From Ardenticatenaceae bacterium (lineage in GTDB: Bacteria > Chloroflexota > Anaerolineae > Promineifilales > Promineifilaceae), in NCBI GenBank assembly GCA_020634435.1, contig JACKBS010000022.1, positions 1-29,250 on the forward strand: 29,250 bases of DNA, written 5' to 3'. Positions 20,764 to 29,230 of this stretch are shown in pieces. The notes under the pieces were generated by a model. That model was not told the origin of the DNA, ran no database searches, and was given only the letters and a program-made list of their open reading frames with translations. A program made the position numbers and the translations under genes. The first letter of the stretch is position 1, and the number at the start of each line of letters is the position of its first letter.

Positions 20764-22452
20764 ATGAGTCGGAAATCGGATAAACACGTTTTAATCCCAC
20801 CGGATCAGGTGCAGGTAAAAGTGGCTGAATGGCAGTCACGCAATGAACCTGTGCTGCTGGCCGCCGGGCAGGAGCCGCTGTTTTTGGAATTGGTGGCGGA
20901 ACTGGTGGGGAAACGGCCGTTAACCTCCAAAAAATACCAAAACACCATGCGGGAATATGCCCGCCGCGGCTTGCCCTGGCTTTCCAAAAGCAACGTCATC
21001 CGCCTGTACGAAGAGCTGTGTGAAGCAGGTTGGGCCGAGTTTGACCCCGAAGTGCGCATCCACCTGCAAATGAAACCGATCCGCAGCCAGGCGGGTGTCA
21101 CCGTGGTGACCGTGCTCACCAAGCCATACCCGTGCCCTGGTAAATGCATCTTTTGCCCTACCGACGTGCGCATGCCCAAAAGCTACCTGCACGACGAACC
21201 GGGTGCCCAACGCGCTGAACGTCATGGCTTTGATCCGTATGCGCAAACGGCCGCTCGCATCCGCGCTTTAGAGCAAATTGGCCATCCTGCCGAGAAGATC
21301 GAGCTGCTCATTTTGGGTGGCACCTGGTCTAGCTACCGCCGCGACTACCAGGAATGGTTTGTCAAGCGCTGTCTGGACGCCATGAACGGGGAAGATTCCG
21401 AAACGCTGGTCGAGGCGCAGCAGAAAAACGCCGTCGGCCCGCGCCGCAACGTGGGGCTGGTTGTTGAAACGCGCCAGGATCATGTGGATGTGGATGAGCT
21501 GCGCTGGCTGCGCTACCTGGGCGTCACCAAAGTGCAGGTCGGCATCCAAAGTTTGGATGAGCATGTCTTGGCATTGAACGCTCGTGGCCACGATGTGCAA
21601 AGCACCCGCGACGCCTTCCGCCTGCTGCGGCTGGCGGGCTTCAAGATTCACGGCCACTGGATGGCTAATCTGCTGGGGGCGACGCCGGAAAGTGATGTGG
21701 TGGATTTCGGCAAGATTTGGTCGGATACGGCCGTACGCCCCGATGAACTCAAAGTGTATCCCACCATGCTGGTGGAAAATGCCGAACTTTACGACTATTG
21801 GCAGCGTGGCGAATACCATCCCTACGACGAAGAAACGCTGACCGAACTGCTGGTGGCCTGCAAAGTTCAGGTGCCGCGCTACGTGCGCCTCAATCGCGTC
21901 ATCCGCGATTTCCCCACGACGAACGTGGTGGCAGGCAACAAAAAAGCCAACCTGCGCCAGATTGCCCTGAACCGCATGGCGGAGCGCGGCTTGCAGTGCA
22001 ACTGCATCCGCTGCCGCGAGGTGCGCCGCCACAAAGTGCAGCGCGAAGATGTAGAACTGCGCATCGAGACGTACGAAACTGACGCCACGATTGAGCATTT
22101 CCTGAGTTTTGAGACAGATGATGACAAGCTGGCAGGTTTCTTGCGGCTGTCGCTGCCGCACAAAGACGCACCCCACCCGCTGCCGGAGCTGGAAAATCAC
22201 GCCATGATTCGCGAGGTGCATGTGTACGGCCCAGCGCTCAACCTGGGCGAGGGCAGCAGCGGTGAGGCGCAGCACATGGGATTAGGTTCAGAACTCATCC
22301 ACAAAGCGAAGGAGATGGCGCGAGCGGCAGGTTACGGCAAAATCGCGGTTATCAGCGCCATCGGCACGCGGGAATATTACGCCAAATACCACAATTTTGA
22401 GATGGACGGCCTGTACATGACGGCCGTTTTAATGGTAAATGGTGAATTGTAA
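20764..22452 (+). CDS. elp3: Elp3: tRNA U34 carboxymethylation radical SAM / acetyltransferase
   Basis: 562 residues. Radical SAM cysteines C124, C128 and C131 (YPCPGKCIFCP) are preceded by the Elp3 N-terminal region (PLTSKKYQNTMREYARRG). The barrel continues with LLILGGTWSSYRRDYQEWFV, VGLVVETRQDHVD, VQVGIQSLDEHVLALNARGH and IHGHWMANLLGATPESD. A zinc-binding cysteine region (LQCNCIRCREVRR) follows. The C-terminal GNAT domain (about 470-562) has HMGLGSELIHKAKEMARAAG and ISAIGTREYYAKYHNFEMDG. In archaea and eukaryotes Elp3 makes cm5U34 on tRNA from acetyl-CoA. Bacterial Elp3 is uncommon but known in Chloroflexota such as Dehalococcoides. The last codons (LMVNGEL) come from an intergenic repeat. 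Confidence 0.95.
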   Translation: MSRKSDKHVLIPPDQVQVKVAEWQSRNEPVLLAAGQEPLFLELVAELVGKRPLTSKKYQNTMREYARRGLPWLSKSNVIRLYEELCEAGWAEFDPEVRIHLQMKPIRSQAGVTVVTVLTKPYPCPGKCIFCPTDVRMPKSYLHDEPGAQRAERHGFDPYAQTAARIRALEQIGHPAEKIELLILGGTWSSYRRDYQEWFVKRCLDAMNGEDSETLVEAQQKNAVGPRRNVGLVVETRQDHVDVDELRWLRYLGVTKVQVGIQSLDEHVLALNARGHDVQSTRDAFRLLRLAGFKIHGHWMANLLGATPESDVVDFGKIWSDTAVRPDELKVYPTMLVENAELYDYWQRGEYHPYDEETLTELLVACKVQVPRYVRLNRVIRDFPTTNVVAGNKKANLRQIALNRMAERGLQCNCIRCREVRRHKVQREDVELRIETYETDATIEHFLSFETDDDKLAGFLRLSLPHKDAPHPLPELENHAMIREVHVYGPALNLGEGSSGEAQHMGLGSELIHKAKEMARAAGYGKIAVISAIGTREYYAKYHNFEMDGLYMTAVLMVNGEL

Positions 22453-22467
22453 ATTCTTAATGGTCAG
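22431..22467. repeat. Degenerate AATGGT-word repeat spanning both convergent gene ends
   Basis: AATGGTAAATGGTGAATTG, then TAATGGTCA. It contains the stop of elp3 (22450-22452) and that of the opposing gene (22464-22466). A similar word array (ACCATTAAAAATTGACCATT) lies at 17286-17312. Confidence 0.6.
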
Positions 22468-24074
22468 TTGGTCTTTAGCTTCTTCAGCTCTTTAGCGCCC
22501 CAGTTGCGGATGGAGGCAGCGTTGTCTTCGGCCGTTTTTTGCAAAAGTTCTGTGCCATAAAACCGGGTAGATAGGCGATAAAATGTTTTGCGCGTGGACA
22601 CCTGCGGAATTTGAATTCCCTTTTCGATCAACTCTCGAATTTCTTCTGGTGGTATGGCATCGGCGTATTCGGCAATGATGTCGGCTACACCCATGTTGAG
22701 CGCTTCGGCACCATAATCACGGGTGGAATCCAGGTAGAGAACGGCCGTTTCCCACGCATCTTCTCCCAACTTCACCAACGCTAACAGCGCAATGCGCTTC
22801 AGCCAGTTAGGTGTAAACAGATAACCAAATTCCGGGCTGAAATGGTACAGCGGATCACGCGAAAACAGTTTACTCAAGACATCGCGGTTTGCCTCTTCCT
22901 CAATAATCGCTTTAACCTCTTTTATCTCTTTACGCGACGCTTCCATCTCCTTCAAAGCTTTTTCCGCCTCATCCAAATTGCCGGTGGTTTGCGCCATCAT
23001 TAACCGCCAAGGTGCAGGTGGCGTACCCAAATGCCGCACTTCATCCAGCCACCCTTGCACAAGCGCTTTTTTAACATCGCTCGCCAAATCAGGATGATCT
23101 AGCCAATGATGCACGAGTTTTTTACCCATATGAACAAATTCATTGAGTTGCATAGACAAGTGCCAGAGCCAAAACAGCTTTTCTTTATCGGGGATTGTTT
23201 CCTGGGGAATAAGCCAATTGGAAAGCTGAACTGCTTCTTCAATTTGCCAGGGCCAGATCCATTGGCGTAGCAGATTTGTCATTTGCATGATGGCCCGGAA
23301 TATGTCGGCCTCCAGGTAGCCTGTTTCAGCCAAATAGCTGGCCAAAACAATGAGGCCATGTGGGATTCCGTACTCTTCTTCGGGCACGGCCGTTTGCAGC
23401 GTATATTGGCAAATCGCCAGTTTACTGGTCTCTTTGATGCCTCGTTTGGCACGCAGCGCTTCAACCATACCAAAGCCAAAGATGTACGGTTCACCCATAC
23501 GCTGGTTGATGAGATGTTCCGGTTTACGGCCGTATTTCCGGTACCCATAAATATAATCGTAGTAAACTTCCAGCCCCTGGGCAAAACAGCTGCTAATCCG
23601 CGCCTGCTCTTTGGTACTCTCTATTTTTAGATCGGCAAAAAACTGCTCGATGTCAAACATTTGGACCGGCTCCTCGTCGTCCCAATCATCGTCATCATCC
23701 TCAAACAGGCCTGCTAAATTAGCCATCGAAAGTACAAGCGACTCCATTTCTGATTGGTATTCCAGGCCGTAACGGCCGTAAATCTCCACCAATATGTTGT
23801 GAATATCTTTTTCTTTGTCACGCGGTTTAGCCGGTTCAAGCTCATCGAGGGACAGCGTGATGCCCTCAATGGCGTACCCCTCCCGGAAACAAAGGTCAAG
23901 CAGCTCTTTCGGCATTTGCGCCAGGGTCAGGCTGTCCCAGGTAACGTCGGCCAGATTTTCTTCTGGTGCCAGGGTAAGGATGCGGCCCTGCCAACCGCCA
24001 ATCGCTACTTGAAAATCGGGGTCCTTCACGCCGGACTTCACGCGGACTGAATCGCCAACTTTAAATTGAGCCAT
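22464..24074 (-). CDS. Large uncharacterised protein with SH3-like N-terminus
   Basis: 536 residues, GGAG 8 nt before the ATG. I do not recognise a family. The first 55 residues (KVGDSVRVKSGVKDPDFQVA, GRILTLAPEENLADVTWDSL) look like a KOW/SH3-like barrel of the kind used for protein or nucleic-acid contacts. A strongly acidic patch (FEDDDDDWDDEE, about 124-135) follows. The rest is helical and may be HEAT- or TPR-like (GLIVLASYLAETGYLEADIF, NWLKRIALLALVKLGEDAWE). There is no signal peptide or membrane segment. It lies 51 nt downstream of mtaB on the same strand and is probably co-transcribed. No function can be given. Confidence 0.8.
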   Translation of the reverse strand: MAQFKVGDSVRVKSGVKDPDFQVAIGGWQGRILTLAPEENLADVTWDSLTLAQMPKELLDLCFREGYAIEGITLSLDELEPAKPRDKEKDIHNILVEIYGRYGLEYQSEMESLVLSMANLAGLFEDDDDDWDDEEPVQMFDIEQFFADLKIESTKEQARISSCFAQGLEVYYDYIYGYRKYGRKPEHLINQRMGEPYIFGFGMVEALRAKRGIKETSKLAICQYTLQTAVPEEEYGIPHGLIVLASYLAETGYLEADIFRAIMQMTNLLRQWIWPWQIEEAVQLSNWLIPQETIPDKEKLFWLWHLSMQLNEFVHMGKKLVHHWLDHPDLASDVKKALVQGWLDEVRHLGTPPAPWRLMMAQTTGNLDEAEKALKEMEASRKEIKEVKAIIEEEANRDVLSKLFSRDPLYHFSPEFGYLFTPNWLKRIALLALVKLGEDAWETAVLYLDSTRDYGAEALNMGVADIIAEYADAIPPEEIRELIEKGIQIPQVSTRKTFYRLSTRFYGTELLQKTAEDNAASIRNWGAKELKKLKTN

Positions 24075-24100
24075 TTTTAATTCTCCAACGGCCGTAAAAC

Positions 24101-24145
24101 CGTTCCACTTCTCACTTTCAACTTTTCACTTTTCACCACTCACCA
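24101..24145. repeat. Degenerate TCACTTTTCAC repeat overlapping the mtaB end
   Basis: Words such as CACTTCTCACTTTCAACTT and TTCACTTTTCACCACTCACC; it supplies the last codons (VVSGEK) and TGA of mtaB. Confidence 0.55.
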
Positions 24146-25424
24146 CACCCAAAACCCCATCCGGTGCCGCCTCAAAAATATCCGCTGGCGTAACGCGGTT
24201 GAATAAATCCGCTGGGCCGTTGGCCTGGACGCGGATGTAATTGTCTGTATACCCGGCCCAGCGCAGGCCGCCATTGTCTGCGCCGATGGTACTTTCCCAC
24301 AAAACGTTTAGCGTTTGCCCCACAAACCGCTGGTGAAATTGGTGGCTCAACCGCTGGCCCAGTTCAATCATGCGGCGGGTGCGCTCCTTTTTAACCTTGC
24401 CGTTGACCTGCTGGGGAAATTGGGCAGCGGCCGTTTCTGGGCGAGGGCTGTAGCTAAATACATGCAGCCGAGCAAAGTTGATCGCTTCAACATACTCCAG
24501 GCTTTTGGCAAAATCCGCTTCCGTTTCACCAGGGAAACCCACAATTAGATCGGTGCTCAAATTTAGATCAGGAATATGGCTGCGGGCGGCTTCGGTAAGT
24601 TCGCGGAAGCTAGCCCGGCTGGTGCGGCGGGCCATGCGCTTAAGGATCTTGTCACTGCCCGATTGCAGCGGCATGTGCAGGTGCGGCAGAAGGCGCGGAT
24701 TGTGCCACAGCGTAAAAAAATCTGGTGCTAAATCCCACGGCTCCAGCGATGAGAGACGCAGCCGAGGTATGTCGGTGTGTTGCAAAATGGCTTGTACCAG
24801 GTCGCGCAGGCCGGTTTGATTGCCAAAATCGTGGCCGTAGCTGCCCAGATGTACGCCCGTCAGCACGGCTTCCTGGTAGCCAGCGGCGGCCAGTGCCTGA
24901 ATCTCGTTTACGATGTCACCTAAATGGCGGCTTTGCCCTGCGCCCCGCGCTACCGTGGTGACGCAAAAGGTGCATTTGTTGTCGCAGCCATCCTGCACCT
25001 TGATGAAGGCGCGGGTGTTGGCGCCCATGCTGCCCGCCAGAAACTCGCGCAGCACGGGCTCCTGGTCAAACACAGGCAGCTCGATGCGTGCTTTGGGGTC
25101 TAGCAGTTGCACGAGTTGGGCTTTTTGCTGGTTGGCAATCACCCGGCCTGTGCCTTCCACTTTGCTCAATTCATTGGGCGCAATGGTGGCGTAGCAGCCG
25201 GTGAGGACAATTTCGGCATTGGGATTGTCGCGGTGGATGCGGCGGGTTTGGGTGCGGGCGTCGCGGGCAGCTTCGGCCGTTACGGCGCAGGTGTTGATGA
25301 TGACTTTGTCGGCAACGGCCGTATCTGTCACAATCTCATGCCCCGCTGCCAACAACTGGCGAGCCATCGTCTCAATTTCACTTTGGTTTAGGCGACAACC
25401 AATGCTGTTTAGATAAACTTTCAT
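24126..25424 (-). CDS. mtaB: MtaB: tRNA t6A37 methylthiotransferase
   Basis: 432 residues. The start at 25424 gives the family N-terminus MKVYLNSIGCRLNQSEIETM. Methylthiotransferase-domain cysteines are C10, C46 (INTCAVT) and C77 (LTGCYA), which hold the auxiliary cluster. Radical SAM cysteines are C147, C151 and C154 (DGCDNKCTFCVTT). Further marks are LTGVHLGSYG, RLRLSSLEPWDL, HMPLQSGSDKILKRMARR and DLIVGFPGETE. A C-terminal TRAM-like domain follows. MtaB converts t6A to ms2t6A at position 37 of tRNAs. TGCRLN-type rather than TYGCQMN start separates it from MiaB. No Shine-Dalgarno is seen; a TACAAT lies 6 nt before the ATG, so the mRNA could be leaderless. Confidence 0.94.
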   Translation of the reverse strand: MKVYLNSIGCRLNQSEIETMARQLLAAGHEIVTDTAVADKVIINTCAVTAEAARDARTQTRRIHRDNPNAEIVLTGCYATIAPNELSKVEGTGRVIANQQKAQLVQLLDPKARIELPVFDQEPVLREFLAGSMGANTRAFIKVQDGCDNKCTFCVTTVARGAGQSRHLGDIVNEIQALAAAGYQEAVLTGVHLGSYGHDFGNQTGLRDLVQAILQHTDIPRLRLSSLEPWDLAPDFFTLWHNPRLLPHLHMPLQSGSDKILKRMARRTSRASFRELTEAARSHIPDLNLSTDLIVGFPGETEADFAKSLEYVEAINFARLHVFSYSPRPETAAAQFPQQVNGKVKKERTRRMIELGQRLSHQFHQRFVGQTLNVLWESTIGADNGGLRWAGYTDNYIRVQANGPADLFNRVTPADIFEAAPDGVLGVVSGEK

Positions 25425-25513
25425 CTGCCCATTGTAACGCAGGCAAAAAAGCAGTGCGAGGAGTGGGGAGATTTTTTCTGGCGGGCTAATGCAATTGATT
25501 AGCAAAAGAGAGG

Positions 25514-25556
25514 AAAAAGCCGCCGTGGCTTCTCCTTAAAGTTAAAAACCACGGCG
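25514..25556 (-). terminator. Terminator downstream of cpaF
   Basis: Read on the minus strand: CGCCGTGG (25556-25549), loop, CCACGGCG (25528-25521), then GCTTTTTCC. It begins 14 nt after the cpaF stop. Confidence 0.75.
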
Positions 25557-25569
25557 TCTGAGGAAACAG

Positions 25570-26898
25570 TTAGCGCATTCGGCGGTTCATGCCACTACTT
25601 CGGTTGCCCATGAACATCGTTGCTGGCAAATTGAACCCAAAGTTGCGTAAGCGCTGTTCGCAGTTGGGCCGCATGCCGCCAGGCACAAAATCGCCAACCA
25701 GTTTTTCTTCAGTGCTGCCTTGCTGTTCTTCAAACTTGAAGATATCTTGCATTACCACCGTTTCGCCTTCCATGCCGGTGATTTCGGTGATGTTGATGAC
25801 CTTGCGGCTGCCGTCGCGCAAACGTGCTTGCTGCACAATCAAATCCACGGCCGAAACAATCTGTTTACGCACGACAGAAAGCGGCAAATCCATACCGGCC
25901 ATGAGCACCAACGTTTCCAGACGGGAGATAGTGTCGCGCGGATTGTTGGCGTGAATGGTTGTCAGGCTACCATCGTGGCCGGTGTTCATCGCTTGCAGCA
26001 TGTCTAGCGCTTCACCACCACGGCACTCGCCGACAACAATGCGTTCGGGGCGCATACGCAGCGAGTTGATTACTAGATCGCGAATCGTTACTTCGCTGTC
26101 GCCTGCTTTGGAAGGTTTTTTAGTTTCCAGGCGCACCACGTGGCGCTGCAATAAACTTAATTCGGCCGCATCTTCAATGGTTACGATGCGGTCGCCATCG
26201 GGGATAAAGCTGGAGAGGACATTGAGTAAGGTTGTCTTCCCGGAGCCAGTACCGCCAGAAACAACAATGTTGAGTTTGGCGCGCACACAGGCCTCTAAAA
26301 AGTCGCCCATGTCCTGGTTGAGGCTGCCAAACTTGATCAAATCTTGAATGCCAAACGGGTTACGTGAAAATTTACGGATGGTGATGTTTGGCCCGTCGAT
26401 GGCACAAGGGGAAACGACCGCATTCACGCGGGAACCATCTGGCAGTCGCGCATCGACCAGTGGTGAATCTTTGCCAACATACCGGCCCAGTGGCTCAATA
26501 ATCTTGCGGATAACGCGCTCTACGTGGGCATCATCCACGAAGGTGATCCCCGATTCGGTGAGCTTGCCCTTTTGCTCGATATATACCAAATCGGCGCGGT
26601 TAACCATCACTTCGGTTATGGTGTCATCATGCAGAATCTTTTCCAGCGGACCAAAGCCCATAATTTCATCTAGCAGGTCTTCAAAGAACTGCCTTTCGTC
26701 GGCGGGGGCGATGGATAGATTGGCGTGTTGCCGGGCCAATTTGTACCGCTCTTGAATGAGCTTAATTGTCTGCGGGTTGCGATCCAGCACAATGTTTTTG
26801 GGGAGAGAAGCTTCGATTTTTTGCGCCAGCCAGAGTCGTGTGGCGGCTAATTTTTTATCTGGAGCAACGTTATCGACTCCATTTTTTTCTGATACCAT
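25570..26898 (-). CDS. cpaF: CpaF/TadA-family secretion ATPase
   Basis: 442 residues. The start at 26898 (MVSEKNGVDNV) has AAGGAA 6 nt upstream; a longer frame has no such support. The N-terminal domain includes EIMGFGPLEKILHDDTITEV. Walker A is GGTGSGKT (215-222, Lys221), followed by the Asp box TIEDAAEL, Walker B region RPERIVVGECRGGEALDMLQ and His box SLTTIHANNPRDTISRLE. This is the motor of Tad/Flp pili or related type IV filaments, acting at the inner membrane. The usual TadB, TadC and prepilin genes are not next to it: a terminator follows its stop and a tRNA unit diverges from it. The last 25 residues (GFNLPATMFMGNRSSGMNRR) are a Met/Arg/Asn-rich extension. Confidence 0.94.
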   Translation of the reverse strand: MVSEKNGVDNVAPDKKLAATRLWLAQKIEASLPKNIVLDRNPQTIKLIQERYKLARQHANLSIAPADERQFFEDLLDEIMGFGPLEKILHDDTITEVMVNRADLVYIEQKGKLTESGITFVDDAHVERVIRKIIEPLGRYVGKDSPLVDARLPDGSRVNAVVSPCAIDGPNITIRKFSRNPFGIQDLIKFGSLNQDMGDFLEACVRAKLNIVVSGGTGSGKTTLLNVLSSFIPDGDRIVTIEDAAELSLLQRHVVRLETKKPSKAGDSEVTIRDLVINSLRMRPERIVVGECRGGEALDMLQAMNTGHDGSLTTIHANNPRDTISRLETLVLMAGMDLPLSVVRKQIVSAVDLIVQQARLRDGSRKVINITEITGMEGETVVMQDIFKFEEQQGSTEEKLVGDFVPGGMRPNCEQRLRNFGFNLPATMFMGNRSSGMNRRMR

Positions 26899-27042
26899 GA
26901 CGGTTCCTTGCACAGATTTATTTGTACTGCTCAATATGAAAATCTGGATAAAAGCGTAAACATTGTATAAAACACGGCCGTTTCTCAGCCATAGTCCGTT
27001 CTTACCAAAGCCGCTTTTTGCCCTGCCGTGCGCCCATCCCAC

Positions 27043-27071
27043 TTGACAGGGCCACGGCCTTTGGATAGAAT
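27043..27071 (+). promoter_or_regulatory. Promoter of the tRNA Phe-Gly-Cys unit
   Basis: Perfect TTGACA (27043-27048), 17-nt spacer, TAGAAT (27066-27071), 28 nt before tRNA-Phe. Confidence 0.88.
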
Positions 27072-27099
27072 TCGCGAGCTTTGAAAAAGCCCTTTACTA

Positions 27100-27172
27100 G
27101 CCGGGATAGCTCAGTCGGTAGAGCACTGCACTGAAAATGCAGGTGTCCCCAGTTCGAGCCTGGGTCCTGGCA
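27100..27172 (+). tRNA. tRNA-Phe (anticodon GAA)
   Basis: Acceptor GCCGGGA pairs with TCCTGGC (one G-T). The anticodon arm is CTGCA-CTGAAAA-TGCAG with GAA at 34-36. The T arm is CCCAG-TTCGAGC-CTGGG. CCA is not encoded. Confidence 0.97.
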
Positions 27173-27248
27173 TATTTTTACATGATTGTTTGGTAAAAAG
27201 ACTTTGCCAAATGAATCAGCAGTTGGTATAACTGTAGCAATTCTCTTT

Positions 27249-27320
<72 letters not shown>

Positions 27321-27325
27321 CTAAC

Positions 27326-27358
27326 ATCCGGCAGGCCGCAAGCCTGCCGGATTTGTTT
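27326..27358 (+). terminator. Hairpin between tRNA-Gly and tRNA-Cys
   Basis: ATCCGGCAGGC, loop CGCAA, GCCTGCCGGAT, then TTGTTT. The 11-bp perfect stem has a weak T-tail, so it may terminate partly or act as a processing site. tRNA-Cys starts 3 nt later, with no room for its own promoter. Confidence 0.6.
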
Positions 27359-27360
27359 CC

Positions 27361-27431
<71 letters not shown>

Positions 27432-27440
27432 CAAGTTTTT

Positions 27441-27469
27441 AAGCCCTTGCCCACGCAAGGGCTTTTTTT
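27441..27469 (+). terminator. Intrinsic terminator of the tRNA unit
   Basis: AAGCCCTTGC, loop CCAC, GCAAGGGCTT followed by a run of T (27463-27469). It ends 18 nt before the start codon of the next gene. Confidence 0.92.
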
Positions 27470-27487
27470 CATTCTGGAGATTTTCTG

Positions 27488-29230
27488 ATGGATACGTTCG
27501 CAATTCCCTCGTCAGTTGAAGCTATTGATCCGCGCCGTTGGGAGACATTTGCTCCTTACTTTGCCGATTTGCAGGAACGGCCGTTAACCTCAACCAACCT
27601 TCGTCAGTGGCTTACCGATTGGTCCGACCTCACCCGGTTACTCTACGAAGCCGCCTCGCTGATCTACATTGAAAAATCTCTGGACACGGCCGATGAAGAA
27701 AAAGAGCAGGCCTTTCTGGACCTGATTGATAATGTGTTTCCAGAGGCTCAGGTAGCGGCACAGGCCCTCAAAGAGCGGCTGCTGGCTTTTGACGCCAATG
27801 AGGCGGCCTTGCAAGATATGAGCCTGGTGCTGCGCAACATGCGCAACGAGGCCGAGCTTTTCCGCGAAGAAAACGTCCCCTTGTTTACCGAGGTTTCTAA
27901 GCTGGAAAATGAATACGACAAAATTACTGGCGGTTTGCAGGCGATTTGGGATGGCGAAGAAAAGAATCTCAGCCAGCTGGCGTTTTTCTTAAACGATAAA
28001 GATCGCGATGTGCGGCAAAAAGCGTGGCAAACAATTGCCGATTTATGGTTTAGCCAGCGCGAACCACTCAACAAACTTTATGGGCAGATGCTGAAGGTGC
28101 GCCAACAAATTGCCCAAAACGCGGGGTTGCCAGATTACCGGGCATACGCTTTTCGGGAAAAGGGGCGCTTTGATTATACCCCAGAAGATTGCCTGACTTT
28201 TCATGAAGCGATTGAAACGGCCGTTGTCCCCGCCCTCCGCCGCATTTTAGAGAGAAAGCGGACCCGGCTGGGTTACGGCCATTTGCGCCCCTGGGATTGG
28301 GTGCCAGAAAAAGGTGCGCTGGTAGATGATTCTCATGGAGATCCGTTACGGCCGTATCAAGGCCAGGATGCGCTCATCCAGCATACCCTCAACATTTTTA
28401 ACCAGCTAGACCCGCAACTTAGCCGCTATTTTGCCACGATGGCCGAAGATGGCCTATTGGATCTGGATACACGAGCAGGCAAAGCGTTGGGGGGATATTG
28501 CAGCTCGCTGCCGTTGCGGAATCGGCCGTATATTTTTATGAATGGCGTCGGCAGTCACGACGATGTACAAACCATGCTCCACGAAGCAGGACACGCTTTC
28601 CATGTGTTTGAAACGGCCGAATTGCCCCTCGTTTGGCAAACCGATCCACCTATGGAGTTTTGCGAAGTAGCTTCCATGTCTATGGAGCTGCTGGCCTCGC
28701 CGTATCTTTCGGCCCAGCATGGCGGTTTTTACACCTCACCTCAGGCGGCCCGCGCTCGCATTGAACATTTAGAAGGAATCATTGCCTTCTTGCCCTACAT
28801 GGCTGTAGTCGATGCTTTCCAGCATTGGGTATACACGCATCCCCAAGAAGCAGCCGACCCTAACCTGTGCGATGAGGCTTGGGACCAGCAATGGCAGCGC
28901 TTCATCCCCGACGTGGATTGGACTGGACACGAGGTCAGTCGCAAAACGGGTTGGCACCGCAAACCGCACATTTTCACTGCCCCGTTCTACTACATTGAAT
29001 ATGGCATGGCGCAGATTGGCGCGCTGCAAGTCTGGCGCAACAGTCTGACTGATCGCGCTAGCGCATTAAACGCCTACCGACGGGCGCTTTCTTTGGGTGG
29101 CACCAAAACGCTGCCGGAACTGTTTGCCTCTGCTGGCGCCGAGTTCCGCTTTGACACGGAGATGCTTTCGGAACTGGTGGCGCTCGTTGAGCAAACGACG
29201 GCCGAACTAGAGAAAAGTGTGCTGAGTTAA
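27488..29230 (+). CDS. M3-family oligoendopeptidase (PepF-like)
   Basis: 580 residues, complete; GGAGA 7 nt before the ATG. The zinc motif HEAGH is at 365-369 (QTMLHEAGHAFHVFET) and the third ligand is Glu393 (PMEFCEVASMSMELL). The helical N-terminal half (NEYDKITGGLQAIW) and the C-terminal FTAPFYYIEYGMAQIGALQV are as in PepF-type enzymes, and length is normal. It should cleave short peptides in the cytoplasm. It follows the tRNA terminator by only 18 nt, so there is no room for a separate promoter after the terminator. The stop codon TAA runs into an ACGGCCGTT copy. Confidence 0.94.
   Translation: MDTFAIPSSVEAIDPRRWETFAPYFADLQERPLTSTNLRQWLTDWSDLTRLLYEAASLIYIEKSLDTADEEKEQAFLDLIDNVFPEAQVAAQALKERLLAFDANEAALQDMSLVLRNMRNEAELFREENVPLFTEVSKLENEYDKITGGLQAIWDGEEKNLSQLAFFLNDKDRDVRQKAWQTIADLWFSQREPLNKLYGQMLKVRQQIAQNAGLPDYRAYAFREKGRFDYTPEDCLTFHEAIETAVVPALRRILERKRTRLGYGHLRPWDWVPEKGALVDDSHGDPLRPYQGQDALIQHTLNIFNQLDPQLSRYFATMAEDGLLDLDTRAGKALGGYCSSLPLRNRPYIFMNGVGSHDDVQTMLHEAGHAFHVFETAELPLVWQTDPPMEFCEVASMSMELLASPYLSAQHGGFYTSPQAARARIEHLEGIIAFLPYMAVVDAFQHWVYTHPQEAADPNLCDEAWDQQWQRFIPDVDWTGHEVSRKTGWHRKPHIFTAPFYYIEYGMAQIGALQVWRNSLTDRASALNAYRRALSLGGTKTLPELFASAGAEFRFDTEMLSELVALVEQTTAELEKSVLS

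Noticed and set aside
21268..22275. 335-codon open frame antisense to elp3
   Set aside because: It lies wholly inside the elp3 coding region, has no Shine-Dalgarno, and its translation shows no family; it is a shadow of codon bias.
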